Source of the DNA: Catonia carolina
Taxonomy: Eukaryota > Arthropoda > Insecta > Hemiptera > Achilidae
Reading direction: 5' to 3'
Assembly: GCA_035578175.1 (NCBI GenBank)
Contig: JAQMRL010000008.1
Coordinates: 8,160,883-8,224,882 of the forward strand
Length of the DNA stretch: 64,000 nt
The position numbers and the translations under genes are program-made. The notes under the pieces were generated by a model that made no database searches, had not been told where the DNA came from, and was given only the letters and a program-made list of their open reading frames with translations. Numbering within the stretch: position 1 is the stretch's first letter; the number at the start of each line of letters is the position of its first letter. Positions 1 to 10,492 of this stretch are shown here, in pieces.

Positions 1-56
1 TTTTATCCTTTTAAATATATAGATTAGTTAATTTGTTTATTTTTTTTCTGTTGCAG

Positions 57-257
57 TTAATATGCATAACGATATTCAAAAATGGTCGATATCGTTATTT
101 TTTTAAATGGTCAGTGCCAAACGGTTATGATTATTGGCCGTCATGGACTCGTCAACTTGGATGTTTATTTCAATTAATACCCATTATGATGGTACCTTTC
201 ATCGCTATAGTACAAACTTGTCGTTATTTATCATCTGGACCCACCGATATTTTCGAT
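57..257 (+). CDS. SLC6-type neurotransmitter:sodium symporter, exon with last membrane segment (partial gene)
   Basis: The exon follows an AG acceptor (55-56) after a T-rich tract and ends at a GTAAGT donor (258); both ends are in phase 0. It encodes 67 residues. The stretch YDYWPSWTRQLG followed by a long hydrophobic run (CLFQLIPIMMVPFIAIVQ) fits the TM11-TM12 loop and TM12 of the SLC6 family, which carries amino acids, amines or osmolytes across the plasma membrane with Na+ and Cl-. The transporter core (TM1-TM10) would lie upstream of this window. The next exons (1283-1530, 4244-4673) continue the frame through legal splice phases. Among insect SLC6 proteins the long C-terminal tail is reminiscent of the orphan Bloated-tubules group, but I cannot assign a subfamily. 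The family call is fairly sure; the substrate is unknown. Confidence 0.8.
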
Positions 258-304
258 GTAAGTTACTTTACTAGTTTATTTTTCTATACATGAAAATAAA
301 TAAC

Positions 305-475
305 TTGTGGCTGCATTCGTGGCCCTGTGGTTAGCATGCTATGCTGCAAAGCGAAGGTCCTGGGTTTGATTTCCAGGCAGGGTCTGGAAAATTATTACAA
401 GTTCAAATCCATTGTTCCTGTACCTAATGTAGTCACTAATAATCAAGATGTTAATGCGATTTAATATAAAAAAAA
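305..475 (+). repeat. SINE-A (tRNA-derived), in intron of the SLC6 gene
   Basis: The head resembles a tRNA gene: a box-A-like CCCTGTGGTTAGCATGCTA is followed about 40 bp later by a box-B-like GGGTTTGATTTCC, and the element ends in an A-run near 468. The same order of motifs recurs at 24185-24360 (-), 31570-31674 (+), 32278-32460 (-) and 41895-42000 (+). Confidence 0.65.
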
Positions 476-576
476 ACTTTTATTTGTTTTGAAAATTGAT
501 AGTAGCTATTTGTAAAAATATCAAAGCAAATAACTATTTATAGATTTGTTTAAAAATTTAATTATTTAAAAAAAAA

Positions 577-1232
577 AATCTGGTGTGAAACGTTCACTTG
601 TCTTTTTCTTGTCAATGTGAATAATGAAAAAAAAAACAACCTTATTTGAATTATGAGTGAATGGCACAAAATGAAAAGTCAATATCTGTTGGACTTTAAC
701 ATATGGAAAATCAGTAATTGACTCTAAACTAAGTTCTGTAGAAAAAAGTGCTAAAATAAAAGATGCAGGATTTTAAATTTTCAATAACTTTGATTATACA
801 TTTTTTATGCAAAATGCATACTTTTAAAGCAATGACTTCCAAATGTACTCATAAATTTCAGTCACCTTAGCCTGTAATTTTTAAAAATCCTTTTTTACAG
901 ATTTTGATGGAAAAACATTGTGGGGGCCGTTTTTTAAAAAAAATTCAAAAAGTGAAAAATTGCATGAATAAACTACCATTTCTGGTTGACTGATTTTGAT
1001 GAAAATGTTCATGTTAACTCCCCTTTGATATGTAACTTAAGCTCCAATATTCAAATTTGTATGCTATTCCGTTCTTGAAGTATTTTGTTCACATACAGAC
1101 TAATCGCTAAAAACATGTTTTTTTGGGCTCAGGGGGCCTGGAAATGTGTATTTCCAGTGAAAACTTTATTTCGAAAAATTGAAATGAAAACAATATTTTC
1201 CTCCCCTGTATATAGATAGGCAAGAGAGTATA
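577..1232 (-). repeat. BR dispersed repeat, old copy in SLC6 intron
   Basis: It starts with the family end motif ATCTGGTGTGAAACGTTCAC and ends with ATAGATAGGCAAGAGAGTA. In between are the family landmarks: the sequence around 'GATTTTGATGAAAATGTTC' (988-1012) and the 'CTAAAAACATGTTTTTTTGG' block (1107-1126). It is diverged compared with the copies at 18.3, 37.6 and 38.7 kb. No coding capacity is visible. Confidence 0.65.
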
Positions 1233-1282
1233 ACAATTTTCATACATTTTGTGTTTTTAATTAAATTTGTTCATTTTTTCAG

Positions 1283-1530
1283 AGAATTCAATTATTGTAT
1301 CGCCCACAACTAGAATCGGTAGTATTAAATGGCGAATACATTGGCGATGATGATAGAAATCGCCAACATTTTGATCTCTCAAATAATGGACCATCAACAG
1401 ATTCATCGAATAATACAAATCTGTCATCGAACACGAATAATGGTGCTGGCGATAATTTGGCGACCATTGTAAACGACCCACCTCCTAAATATACACCGCC
1501 TCCTTCGTATTCAACGGCTACTGGCGCCAG
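1283..1530 (+). CDS. SLC6-type transporter, penultimate coding exon (cytoplasmic tail)
   Basis: The exon is bounded by TTTTTTCAG (to 1282) and GTAAAT (from 1531). It starts in phase 0 directly after the preceding exon's IFD and leaves two bases (AG) for the next exon. It encodes about 82 residues: RIQLLYRPQLESVVLNGEYI, then a polar, Asn/Ser-rich, low-complexity stretch, then two PPxY motifs (PPPKY and PPPSY) 2 residues apart. PPxY motifs bind WW domains, for example of Nedd4-type ubiquitin ligases, which is a known route of transporter endocytosis. That this applies here is inference. The DNA lacks the stops and frame breaks common in neighbouring repeats, which supports selection. Confidence 0.8.
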
Positions 1531-1606
1531 GTAAATCTTAGTTTAATTTATCGCTATTCAGAGATAATGAATTAAGGTATCTATTAAAAATTTGGCCTGT
1601 CTAATA

Positions 1607-2231
1607 CTGGGTGATTCATTTAAAAGTAGCCCGCCGCTCGAGTAATTTTCATGTGCTGTATTGGCAGCACTGATCACGATGTGATTGACTGGCCTTGAAC
1701 AGACAGACAGGCACGTCAGTCTGTTGTAAAGTTTTAGTGAGATTAGCAGTGTACAACTCATAAATTACTTATTGTGTTATTAAAATGCCATTTTCACTAC
1801 AAGAAAGAATTGCATTAGTTGAGGGTTACGTGCGCACAAATTCCATTAAACGAACACGCGCATATTTCTCTGAAAGGTTTCCTAATGCTACAGTACCAGC
1901 CAAAGAGAAGTATACAACAACTTATTGTAAAATGGCGAAAAACTGGATCAGTAGCGAATTACAAACGGGAATGTTCACCAACAATCAAGACGTCAGAGGA
2001 AATCGCGAATATTGAACAAAGAATCATTTTAAGCCTAAAGAAGTCGGTACGAAAGTTATCTCAACAAAGCGGTATGAAATATTTTTCATGCTTGCGTGTT
2101 CTTAAGTCTTTTAAATAAATATGTAAAATTATGTATTAAGTAATTCTATTTATTCAATTATTATTTGAATCCAATTGAGTACCGAAGGCCGCTATTAAAT
2201 GCAGCAGGCTACTTTTAAATGAATCATCTTA
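1607..2231 (+). mobile_element. Internally deleted mariner-like element
   Basis: Terminal inverted repeats of about 22 bp (GATTCATTTAAAAGTAGCC at both ends) are flanked by TA (1605-1606 and 2232-2233). Inside, from ATG 1785, is the N-terminal helix-turn-helix part of a mariner-type transposase (MPFSLQERIALVEGYVRTNS). The frame shifts near 1910 and continues in the +1 frame to 2118. The catalytic domain is missing. The 625 bp length is about half that of a complete mariner, so this copy is non-autonomous. Confidence 0.8.
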
Positions 2232-2241
2232 TACCATTGTA

Positions 2242-3023
2242 CCGGGTGATTTTTTAGTCCTGTTACCCAATTTTTTATGTTTGGTAATATTTTTCTAAAA
2301 AAATTAAATTTTGTTTTGTGACACTAAGTTGGTAGTCCTACTCAACCAGTATGGATATGGCAGTGTGAGTTGATTCTCCTTGAGCTGTGTAAAATTTTGT
2401 GCCATTTCCGGTCGTGTTACGAACAGAATGTCTTTTATCCTAAAACAATCTCTTGTTTAAATCTGGAGGCTGAAGCTCTAGAACTAATCGTATGTGATAC
2501 GGATACAATTTCAATTTTTTAGCAGCTTTCTGAGCACTCAAACATGACAAATCAACATGCGAGGACAGTTTTTGTAAACTTTTCCATGGATAATGGAGCA
2601 ATCTTGTTTTCACATTCATTTAACGTCATCTGTCAAGAGAGTTGGTCGACCACTACGTTTTCTGCTGCAAACAATACCTGCCTCTAAAAATCAGTTAGTT
2701 AGCCTAGAAATTGACTAGAATAGAGTGGAGGAACACCAAAAAATTTAATTTGAAATGATTCTTTTCAACTCGCATACGATTTTGTAGCAAAATATTGTTC
2801 AAGAATGAAAACCCGTTGTTCTAGGGTAAAAGACATTCTGTTCGTAACACAACTGGAAACAGCACAAAATTTTACGCAACTCAAGGAGAATCAACTCAAA
2901 CTGTCTTATCTATACCAGTTGAGTTGGGCTACCAACTTTGTGTCACAAAACAAAATATCCCTTTCTTAGAAAAAAATTACCAGACATTAACAATTGGGTA
3001 ACAGGACTAAAAATATCACCCGG
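2242..3023 (-). mobile_element. Palindromised mariner derivative, copy 1
   Basis: Both ends carry the same TIR as the intact mariner at 35813-37174 (here CCGGGTGATTTTTTAGTCCT), flanked by TA at 2240-2241 and 3024-3025. The inverted arms run about 210 bp, much longer than the 27 bp TIR of the intact element, and both correspond to the 5' end including the first codons of the transposase. Between them is a broken piece of the N-terminal domain. The junction (CCTAAAACAATCTCTTG) is the same one seen, in reverse, in 22714-23505. No intact frame remains. Confidence 0.8.
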
Positions 3024-3115
3024 TATTACAGAGAGTACTTCCTCAACAACCGTACAGTCGACTGATGTTTACTTACGGACTCCTACGCATAAATCCAGGA
3101 TTTCTCACGTGTGTA

Positions 3116-3830
3116 GATGTTGTTGTTGTTTAGGTCATTAGCCGAAAGGCTGGTTGCTGGAAATTTTTAATTTGCATCTGTCATTTTCCGATGTCCATCA
3201 GATCCAGATTTCAGAAACTGTAAGAGATAGCAATAATTGGTTTTCGGATTCGTAATTTACACAAAAAGTTAGTGGGCCTAGATTGGGTTTTTGAAGTTCC
3301 GGTTCCATCTGAAAGTGGTCCAAAACTGGAAGTCAAGGAATCAAAATCGGAATTTTGAAACAAAATTAGTGTAATTCGATTCCTTTTATAGAGTAGATAC
3401 AGAAATCATTGGGTTTGAAGTTCCGGTTTCAACCAAAAGTGGCCGAAAAACCAGAAGTTAAGAAATCAATGTCAGAATTTGAAACAAAATAAGTGTCATT
3501 CAGCTCTTCTTAACACGCAATGTGAATTCTCGGGCCGACTTCTTTTCTTTAGAAAAAGTCTCATGAAAGAGATTTTTTACCATCCCTTCCTCACTGAGTG
3601 TAAAAGTATGCTTATCAGCATGCCAGGCCCTCTGAAAAGCATCTACTTTACACCCTGTAAATGATACCTTCACTTCATTCACCATAGGGTCTGGCTCTAT
3701 AATGAAATTTATTACTCTCAGAGGAGATAACTGTGACTAGAGTCTTTTATACCTGTACCTCTTCTGTTGTTAAATGCTTCAGTCATATACCTGGCTGACC
3801 AATCAATATAATTTTCCGATCACTTTTTCC
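3116..3830 (-). repeat. SINE-C, degenerate and interrupted copy
   Basis: The (GTT)n tail and the adjacent GTTTAGGTCATTAGCCGAAAGGCTG at 3118-3155 match the 3' end of SINE-C; the body resumes at about 3577 (CCTTCCTCACTGAGTG) and runs to 3830. A block of about 330 bp that is not SINE-C separates them (see 3281-3500). Confidence 0.6.
3281..3500 (+). repeat. Two tandem units of about 125 bp inside the SINE-C copy
   Basis: Blocks starting with GGGTTTTTGAAGTTCCGGTT and GGGTTTGAAGTTCCGGTTTC each continue with AAGTGG, CCA(A/G)AA and end in TTTGAAACAAAAT(T)AGTGT. The units are diverged. No coding signal is visible. Confidence 0.55.
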
Positions 3831-3861
3831 TTCATTTTTGATTCTAATCAGAAGTTTACTA

Positions 3862-4184
3862 CAGTCACTCCCTGACTTACAACCGTTATTTGTTCTGACC
3901 GACTGGTTGTATGACGAAACAGATGCAAGTCAAATGTATGTATGTTCTGTGTGGTACTATCTGGTACCGTAAAATATGGAGCTGTAAATGTAACTAATTA
4001 TTGTACTAGTACTGCACTTGTTTTGTTTTTCCATTTATTTTTTTATTAATTTTTTTACCTGAACAAAAACATTGCATTATTTACTACTCTGGAATATCGG
4101 CAACCGAAGTCAAGTTTTTTTAAATTTCGGTTGTAAAATGCGAATGGATGTAAGTCGATTAGGTCATAAGTCGTAGAGTGGGTG
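3862..4184 (+). mobile_element. Possible small MITE just upstream of the last SLC6 exon
   Basis: Imperfect inverted ends (TACAGTCACTCCCTGACTTA and, reversed, TACACCCACTCTACGACTTA) with TA on each side enclose about 320 bp. The match is roughly 17 of 25, so this is tentative. Confidence 0.4.
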
Positions 4185-4243
4185 TATACTAAATTTCTAA
4201 ACAAATAGAATTCTAATTAAATATTTTCTTTTTTTCAATACAG

Positions 4244-4673
4244 GTTGGCGAAACTATTACGGCAGAGCTTCCGACGAAGTGTGCGGCGATTACATAACGC
4301 TTTTAATACCGGTGCTTCGAGTACAAGCACGGCGATAAACGATTTCGATAACGAAGATAACGAAAGACAATCGCATCAGCCTCAACAACGACAACAAAAT
4401 GATTCGAATCTTCCACCGCCTCCTGAATATTCGACAGTGTTAGTTGAAATGAATACAAATGCTTCCATAGGCAGTGATTATAGTAGAAGTAGACCTAGTT
4501 CTAGTAGTAATAGTAGACATAATGAACTGACGGCTAATCAAGTAGCAACATTATTAAGAAGTAGTTTTAGAAGAAATACTGTTTCAGAAAGTTGTTCGTC
4601 TGAACAACTTGTCAGCTCTGCATCACCAATTCACCATGATTCTGTTATAACTGATGCGAACATAAATAAATAA
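4244..4673 (+). CDS. SLC6-type transporter, last coding exon (tail C-terminus)
   Basis: A CAATACAG acceptor (to 4243) is followed by one base that completes the split codon AG|G, then 142 codons and a TAA at 4671-4673. The tail holds a third PPxY motif (PPPPEYSTV, residue about 58 of this exon) and two copies of a basic motif: LLRQSFRRSVRRL at the exon start and LLRSSFRRNTVSES about 100 residues later. The rest is Ser/Asn/Gln-rich and presumably disordered. The repeated LLRxSFRR block could be an amphipathic, membrane- or scaffold-binding helix; this is inference. Together with the exon at 1283 the tail after TM12 is about 225 residues, long for an SLC6 protein. Splice phases agree throughout. 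Confidence 0.8.
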
Positions 4674-4704
4674 GTAAGTTTATTTATTTATTTATTTATT
4701 TATT

Positions 4705-4710
4705 AATAAA
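4705..4710 (+). terminator. Candidate polyadenylation signal of the SLC6 gene
   Basis: AATAAA lies 32 bases after the stop codon, following a TTTA-repeat (4680-4703). It is the first canonical signal after the stop; use of a later one is possible. Confidence 0.5.
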
Positions 4711-4824
4711 GACTTATGCTATCTTGTCCAGGGATCTATTTCGTAAAATTTACATGTTTTTTTTTCGTATAGGGCCAATTAAAGAACATGTGCGGTGTAG
4801 TCATGGGACGGCACAGTAAAATAA

Positions 4825-5615
4825 GTGAGCTAGCATGCCCCGCTCAATGCCGGCCGCATTGGCGCAGTTGGTAACGTGCTCGCCTCTCATCATGCAGTCT
4901 TGGGTTCGAATCCCATTCAGGCCCGGCATATTTTCATACGTTGCAAAAAAATCATTTCATCCTTCACCGTCTGCATTAGCAGTAATTGCAAAACAATCGG
5001 ACGTTAAACAAAAAAAAAAAACACCCCGCTCCGCACACTTGAATGAACGGCTCAGAGCGTGCCGTACAATTGAACGATGAGACGGGGTAAACTGTGGGAG
5101 TGAGCTAGTAGTTTCTAATACGTACAGCACTGAGCTGAGCTATGTGAATTAGCAGACAGTGAGTTAAGCCGAGGGTGACTTTCGCTCACTCCTTCTCACA
5201 CAGCCCGTTGTCTTTGCGTGTGCGTCAACCTGAAGGTTCATGTATCTCTTTCCACAAACAAATTTTTGTCATGTGTCTATCTTTGTTTCGTACGCATGTG
5301 GTAAAATAGTTTCAGTACAGACAGTACAATGGTATTTTACAACCACTTGTCTCAGGGTTGTTGTAGTCTAGTATGAAAGAATAATGACACCCTACTCTTG
5401 CACCCTCACAAACAGAGGCAGAGTTTGATACGATATGTATACTTTCCAGGCAGCGTTTAGGTAGCCCTTGCTATGATACGACTTGAGAAAAGTGGTTTAG
5501 TTGTGGAGGGGATGTACAAGTCAGCTCTGTGCGGAGAGCGTGCTGCGTGGGGAGAAGCGCTCGGTGTGCTGTTCGTTCAAACTAAAAGAGGTGGTAGCTC
5601 ACTGCTCAGTTGAAA
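4825..5615 (+). repeat. Repeat G, copy 1 (interrupted by SINE-B)
   Basis: This sequence recurs in inverted orientation at 59092-59730. Shared landmarks are the GAGACGGGGTAAACTGTGGG block, the CCGAGGGTGACTTTCGCTCA block, the CTGCCTCTGTTTG/CAAACAGAGGCAG block and the ends around GGTGGTAGCTCACTG. It is relatively GC-rich for the window. No frame is shared between the two copies. Confidence 0.7.
4846..5023 (+). repeat. SINE-B (tRNA-derived) inserted into repeat G
   Basis: The head has box A (TTGGCGCAGTTGG) and box B (GGGTTCGAATCCC) like a tRNA gene, the body ends in CGGACGTTAAAC plus an A-run. A direct repeat CCCCGCTC flanks it (4838-4845 and 5024-5031), an 8 bp target-site duplication. Relatives are at 10339-10492, 23907-24062 and a 3' stub at 28550-28640. 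Confidence 0.8.
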
Positions 5616-5618
5616 GAG

Positions 5619-5870
5619 CTAGCTCTTTTGTGCGACTCGCACATCACTAGTGAGGTGACTTTCAACATTTCTGGAGGCTGGTTTTGCAGCCCACATTCTC
5701 AAGCCTTTTCTCCTTTCTTCTATCCACCCAGTGTTCTGTTTTTGCTCTTCATAAAAGCCCTTGAAGTCCGTAATTAGTCGTCTGAATTTGGTTTGGTTCA
5801 TTAAGTTTTCTCGGTGTATTCTAATTTTCTCAATATCTTTTCTGATTTGTTTAACCCATTTATCAGACAC
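5619..5870 (-). pseudogene. LINE polyprotein C-terminal scrap
   Basis: The minus strand encodes a fragment containing KWVKQIRKDIEKI, FRRLITDFKGFYEEQK and WIEERRKG. This pattern resembles the extreme C-terminus of endonuclease-reverse transcriptase LINE proteins of insects. It has no upstream reverse transcriptase part and no plausible own start. I am moderately sure of the family. Confidence 0.45.
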
Positions 5871-6124
5871 CTAAGGTCTATTGTTTATGATTAAATTTTT
5901 TTTGTCATCCATTTTATACAGGTGTTCATAAAAATTTTAGTCTTCTTTTTCTAACTGTTTCCATTAATCGTACATTTTCCTTGTAGAGTAAAATTTACAC
6001 GTATGTTACAATCTGTTCAAAATTTTGATGTATAGGACAGAAGTGATATATTCACATTTTGTTTATTATTATTATTTTATTAAACATCGTATGTAGGATT
6101 ATAAAAAGGCGAATTATTTAAAAT

Positions 6125-6380
6125 TGAAATATATATTTCTAACCACCAGAATACGGTAACAGAAAACACTTACCAATGTTTATAGCGTTTTCGTGTATCT
6201 TCAGTACAGTTGTAGATGTACACATCTTCAGTAAATTAAAATTCTTTAAAAAAAATTTTGATGTGAAAAAAATTTTAAAGAATTTTAATTTACTGAAGAT
6301 GTGTACAAGATACACAAAAGCGCTTTAAACATAGGTAAATGTTTTCTGTCACCGTATTCTGGTGGTTAGAAATATATGTG
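6125..6380. repeat. Palindrome with arms of about 110 bp
   Basis: The arms begin with TTTCTAACCACCAGAATACG and end with CGTATTCTGGTGGTTAGAAA, with AAAGAATTTTAATTTACTGA against its reverse near the centre (about 6256). It could form a long hairpin. Neighbouring sequence to 7260 continues the fold. Confidence 0.75.
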
Positions 6381-6387
6381 TAAAGAA

Positions 6388-7260
6388 AAATATAATTTTC
6401 TTATTGTGAATTGTGCCGCGTTAGCGTAAACAACATACACAGCAATGTAAAGAAATAAACAGCTGAGAAATATTTTAAGAGTTACGATTGAATAAAAATT
6501 ATAAACAAACACAAAAGTTATTAGTGATTGTGGTTAAAGAAACAACTACAATTAATGACATTAAATGTCGTTTTACAATGATATTGACTAATTAATTGAA
6601 ATGACAATGGCAATCAAAAACACAATTGAAAAGAATTTTATTATAATGATATTAAATGATAATATTAGAAGTAGATATTTACCTAATTTAAATTAGAAGT
6701 ATTAAATCTATTAAAAACACAATTGAGTTTCTCCTATTACATGAGAAAAGACATTTAATGTCATTAATTGTAGTTGTTTCTTTAGCCACAATCACTAATT
6801 ACTTTCGTGTTTGTTTATAATTTTTATTCAATCGTAACTCTTAAAATATTTCTCAGCTATTTATTTGTTTACGCTAACGCGGCACAATTCACAATAAGAA
6901 AATTATAACCCACCGGGTTGGTCTAGAGGTAAAGTCGTCGCCAAAATCAGCTGATTTTTGGAGACGAAGGTTCCTGGTTCAAATCCTGGTAAAGGTAGTT
7001 ACTTTTATACGGATTTGAATACTAGACAGTGGTTACCGGTGTACTTTGATGGTTGGGGTTTAATTAACCATACTCTCTCAGGAATGGTCGGCCTGGGTCT
7101 GTTCAAGACTACACCTCATTTACACGTCATACACATTATCTTCATCTCACTGGGTCATGGTGTTGCTTATTGTTCTGAATTGAACCGATTGCAACGTACA
7201 CAAATTAGGTATAATAAAAAAAAAAATTATATTTTTCTTTACATATATATATATATATTT
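6388..7260. repeat. Second foldback repeat with a SINE-D inside its right arm
   Basis: Left arm 6388-6575 (TTCTTATTGTGAATTGTGCC onward) pairs with right arm about 6730-6907. After the SINE-D the pairing resumes with TATTTTTCTTTACATATAT. The loop (6576-6729) is AT-rich and non-coding. Confidence 0.7.
6908..7222 (+). repeat. SINE-D (tRNA-derived), full copy
   Basis: The tRNA-like head has box A TGGTCTAGAGG and box B GGTTCAAATCC, separated by a short AGCTGATT-rich segment. The body ends in CACAAATTAGG plus an A-run. The 9 bp direct repeat AAAATTATA flanks it (6899-6907, 7223-7231). A long open frame in the body is a by-product of conservation among copies, not a gene. Confidence 0.85.
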
Positions 7261-7982
7261 AAATTTCACACTTTTTATATTTTTCCTAATCAGTTCTGAC
7301 ACTTTTCCATCAGTTATTTAAGACAGAATTATCTGTTTTCATTTTAATACTTATGCAACACACCACCTGCCCGTTTTGGGCGAGTTTATTTTTTATTCAA
7401 CGAATTAATAAAATTTTTTGTTTATAAATTAATAATTTTATGAAATAGATCCCCTAAATTATCTACCTGTTGTGTGATTTGTAATTTAGTTCCAATTTTT
7501 ATTCTTATGCACAACAAAATATTTTTCCATTTTTTATGGAAATTATAAATAAGTTAAAATAAGTTAGTACTCAAGTACTATGTAACAGTATGTACATTTT
7601 GTACACATGAATGTGTGTGTTTTTATTATTAGTGATTGTGTGCCTATTTTGAATGTAACTTGCATAAGTGTAAATTATTTTTTATATAAAAATTATTTTT
7701 ATAAATATCTTATCAATTAATAATACAAGACTATTTTAGGCTTATTTATTTTTTAGTATATGTATTTTATTTGTGAAATTTATGTTTTATTCAGATTTAT
7801 TTTACGATGTTATTGATTTTAACGCTTTCTGTTCCATGCCTACTTTACAAACTGTTGGGTTCAATTTATTTTCTGTATCTTATTATACAAGGTTTAATCA
7901 AAAATTAATGGGAATTTTAGTTTGTCTTAAAAAAAATGTATTTATTCATCTATATCAATTTTATCCCCTCCTTCTCATATAC
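7261..7982. other. AT-rich stretch with nothing recognised
   Basis: No paired repeat ends, exon signals or conserved frames are visible. The open frames here are low-complexity Phe/Tyr-rich products of AT richness. Confidence 0.5.
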
Positions 7983-8769
7983 AATACATTTGTGCCAGAG
8001 TTTTTTCCAATCTTGGAAGAATTTCTGGAACTTACTTTTTGGTGCAGCTTTCAGCTCCTTTAGTGATTGTTTTTATGCCATCAATGGTGGCAAAATGTCA
8101 TCCTTTCGATACAATACACTTGTGCCAGAGTTTTTTCCAATTTTGGAAGAACTTGTGGAACTCACTCTTTGTTGTAGCTTTCAGTTCTTTTAGTGATTCT
8201 GTTTTTATGCCATCAATGGTGGCAAAATGTCCTTTCATGGTTCTTTTGAAACGTCGAAAACAGGTTTCGACGTCATACCCAAATACCCATGTTTCATCAC
8301 CGGTTATGATCGTTTGTAGAAATTCTGAATTATTGTTGACTTCATTCACCAATTCTTGGGCGATATCCACTCAACATTCTTTTTGTTCGAAATTCACTAA
8401 TTTAGGAATGAACTTTGCTGCCACTAGCTTTATACCCAAAACATCCGAAAAAATTGCTTTATTTGATCCAAATGATATACTAATCTCATCAGCAACCTCT
8501 CTAATAGTGATTCTGCGATCTTTCAGAATCATTTTCCTCACTCCTATGACGCTGTCGTCGGTTATTGATGTGCTAGGACGTCCAGGGCGGTTGTCATTTT
8601 CAACGTTTTCACGGCCATTTTTGAACCGCTTGTACCACTTGTAAACTCTTGTTTTACTCATAGTAGATTCATCAAAAGCCACTGTCAACATTTCGAATGT
8701 GGTTTTACATTTTATATAATTTTTCACACAAAATTTAATGCAAACTCTGATCCATTTTTTCGTGATCAT
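7983..8769 (-). pseudogene. Mariner transposase pseudogene with an internal tandem duplication
   Basis: Reading leftward from 8769, the protein starts MITKKWIRVCIKFC, goes through the N-terminal DNA-binding half (YKWYKRFKNGRENVENDNRPGRPST) and reaches the first catalytic motif (ITGDETWVFGYDVET, near 8290). It then jumps to the C-terminal FQNWKKLWHKCIVSKG. The segment with the second and third catalytic aspartates is deleted. A stop/frame break splits it near 8370. The C-terminal part is tandemly duplicated: the stretch with TTGTGCCAGAGTTTTTTCC occurs at about 7990 and about 8119. No TIRs were found. Confidence 0.75.
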
Positions 8770-8880
8770 GTTTGACGTGTAAATGAGGTGTAGTCTTGTA
8801 CAGACTCAAGCCAACCATTCCTGAGCAAGTAAGGGTAATTGAATCCCAACCATTAAATTACACTGGTTACCAGTGTATTT
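8770..8880 (-). repeat. SINE-D fragment
   Basis: The CGTGTAAATGAGGTGTAGTC block and the CCAACCATTCCTGAG block match the middle of SINE-D; both ends are lost. Confidence 0.6.
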
Positions 8881-8882
8881 TC

Positions 8883-9128
8883 TTATAGAGCATGAAAATT
8901 TAATAAAGGAATCAAAATTGTAGGGGCCAATTTTTATGAAAAGTTCATGTCAGGATCTCATTGTGGTACCTAACTTACGTACTGAGTATCAACTTTATAC
9001 GATATTTTGTTCTTGAGATATTTCATTCACATACAAACAGACCGATTTGTAAAAACATGTTTTTTTGTATTCGGGGACCTGAAACACATATTTCTGTGAA
9101 AACTCGGTTCGAAAAATTTGACATGATA
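8883..9128 (-). repeat. BR fragment
   Basis: It contains the family blocks TTCTTGAGATATTTCATTCA and AAAAACATGTTTTTTTG and stops where the next mariner begins. Confidence 0.55.
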
Positions 9129-9130
9129 TA

Positions 9131-10017
9131 CAGAGTGAGCATAAAGTCTTGCCCTGATTATAAAACTTTATAACAAAATAACCGTTTAACATAATAATTT
9201 AAATCTGGCGCTGTTACATAGGTTATTGTTAGCAGAAGTTATTGTAATAGTGCAGAATTCGCAACTGATATTCTCAACAGGATTGATGGCGCTAACGATT
9301 ACTTAAATCACGTATGCTTTACCGATGAATCCACCTTTCATGTCAGTGTAATGGTAAATAGGCATAATGTCCGTATATGGGGATCAGAGAATCCACATGC
9401 TACTGTACAGTTACAGCGAAAAAGTGAATGTTTGGTCCGGCCTCATGCAAAACAAGGTTTTCAGGCCGATTTTCTTCACGGAAAACACCATTAACGCTAA
9501 AATTTACTTAGATGTTTTGCAACAGTTCATTGCACGAAAGTTAGAAGAATATCAACCATGGATAATTTTCCAGCAAAATGGAGCACCCCCCCCCCCCACT
9601 GGGCTTTGATAGTACGTAATTTCCTGGATGAAACATTTCTGGATCGGTGGATTGGAAGGATGGTCCAACACCCTGGCCACCCCGCTCTCCAGACATTACT
9701 CCCCTTGACTTTTTTTTCTGGGGCTATATCAAGGACGCAGTCCAGTTGCTGATGTCAACGAACTGAAGGCTAGGATACAAGCTGCTGTGGGTACTGTGAC
9801 AGAACACATGTTACAAAACACCTGGCGGGAACTGGAATACCACTTCGACATTCTCTGAGCTACCAAGGGGGCACACGCTGAAGTTTACTAATGTAAATAA
9901 TCTTTTAAAAAACTAGTAACACTAAACTAAGTAACAGCATCAAATTTAAATTATTATGTCAAACGGTTATTCTGCAATAAATTTTTATAATCAGGGCAAG
10001 ACTTTATGCTCACCCTG
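9131..10017 (+). mobile_element. Defective mariner-like element with long TIRs
   Basis: TIRs of about 75 bp (GAGCATAAAGTCTTGCCCTG at both ends) are flanked by TA (9129-9130, 10018-10019). The 887 bp interior holds the C-terminal half of a transposase: TDESTFH at about 9325, then the frame 9367-9609, then RNFLDETFLDRWIGR in another frame, then RSPDITPLDFFFWGYIKD-like sequence to about 9750. The catalytic FQQDGAPP motif reads FQQNGAPP (second Asp changed to Asn) and a C-run (9588-9598) shifts the frame. The N-terminal DNA-binding part is deleted. Confidence 0.8.
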
Positions 10018-10338
10018 TATAACTTAGCCTTCCTATGTTTCACCCAGGGCAAGAGAAAGTAATAAAATATGTGACTGAATGAACGCAAGACCTTTCAATA
10101 GTAATTAGCAAAATATAAAGTATAATGGACTGTGGGCTGGTACTAAAAGTGTTATAAACAAATAATTTTAAATTGTGATACAGAATTATTATTTTTCAGT
10201 GCCAGATTACAGTACGTTTAATCAAGTTCAGATTAAATAACTTAACTATTATTTTAAAATTTAAAAAACCTGAAGATGTGACTTGCTCTGCGTGTACCGT
10301 TTTCACCTCTCCCACTATTGCTGGTCCAGCTGTTAATG

Positions 10339-10492
10339 GGCCGGCCCATTGGCGTAGCGGTTAGCGCAACTAGCTTCAATGCCCGATCAGATCTGGCATT
10401 TTTTCATCACGCATTTTCATACACCATCATTCTCCACCATCTGCAGTAGCAGAAATTGCAAAACAGTCAGACGTTAAAAGAAAAAAAACGCT
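10339..10492 (+). repeat. SINE-B copy
   Basis: GGGCCGGCCCATTGGCGTAG head, CACCATCTGCAGTAGCAG body, CAGACGTTAAAAG and an A-run tail match the SINE-B at 4846. The box B region is partly deleted. Confidence 0.7.

Noticed and set aside
4846..4925. tRNA-like heads (here and at 6908, 24185, 25672, 31114, 31570)
   Set aside because: They have box A/B but lack a foldable acceptor stem and anticodon arm and continue into repeated SINE bodies with A-rich tails and target duplications. Not tRNA genes.
8039..8644. 201-codon plus-strand frame
   Set aside because: Antisense to the mariner transposase pseudogene on the minus strand.
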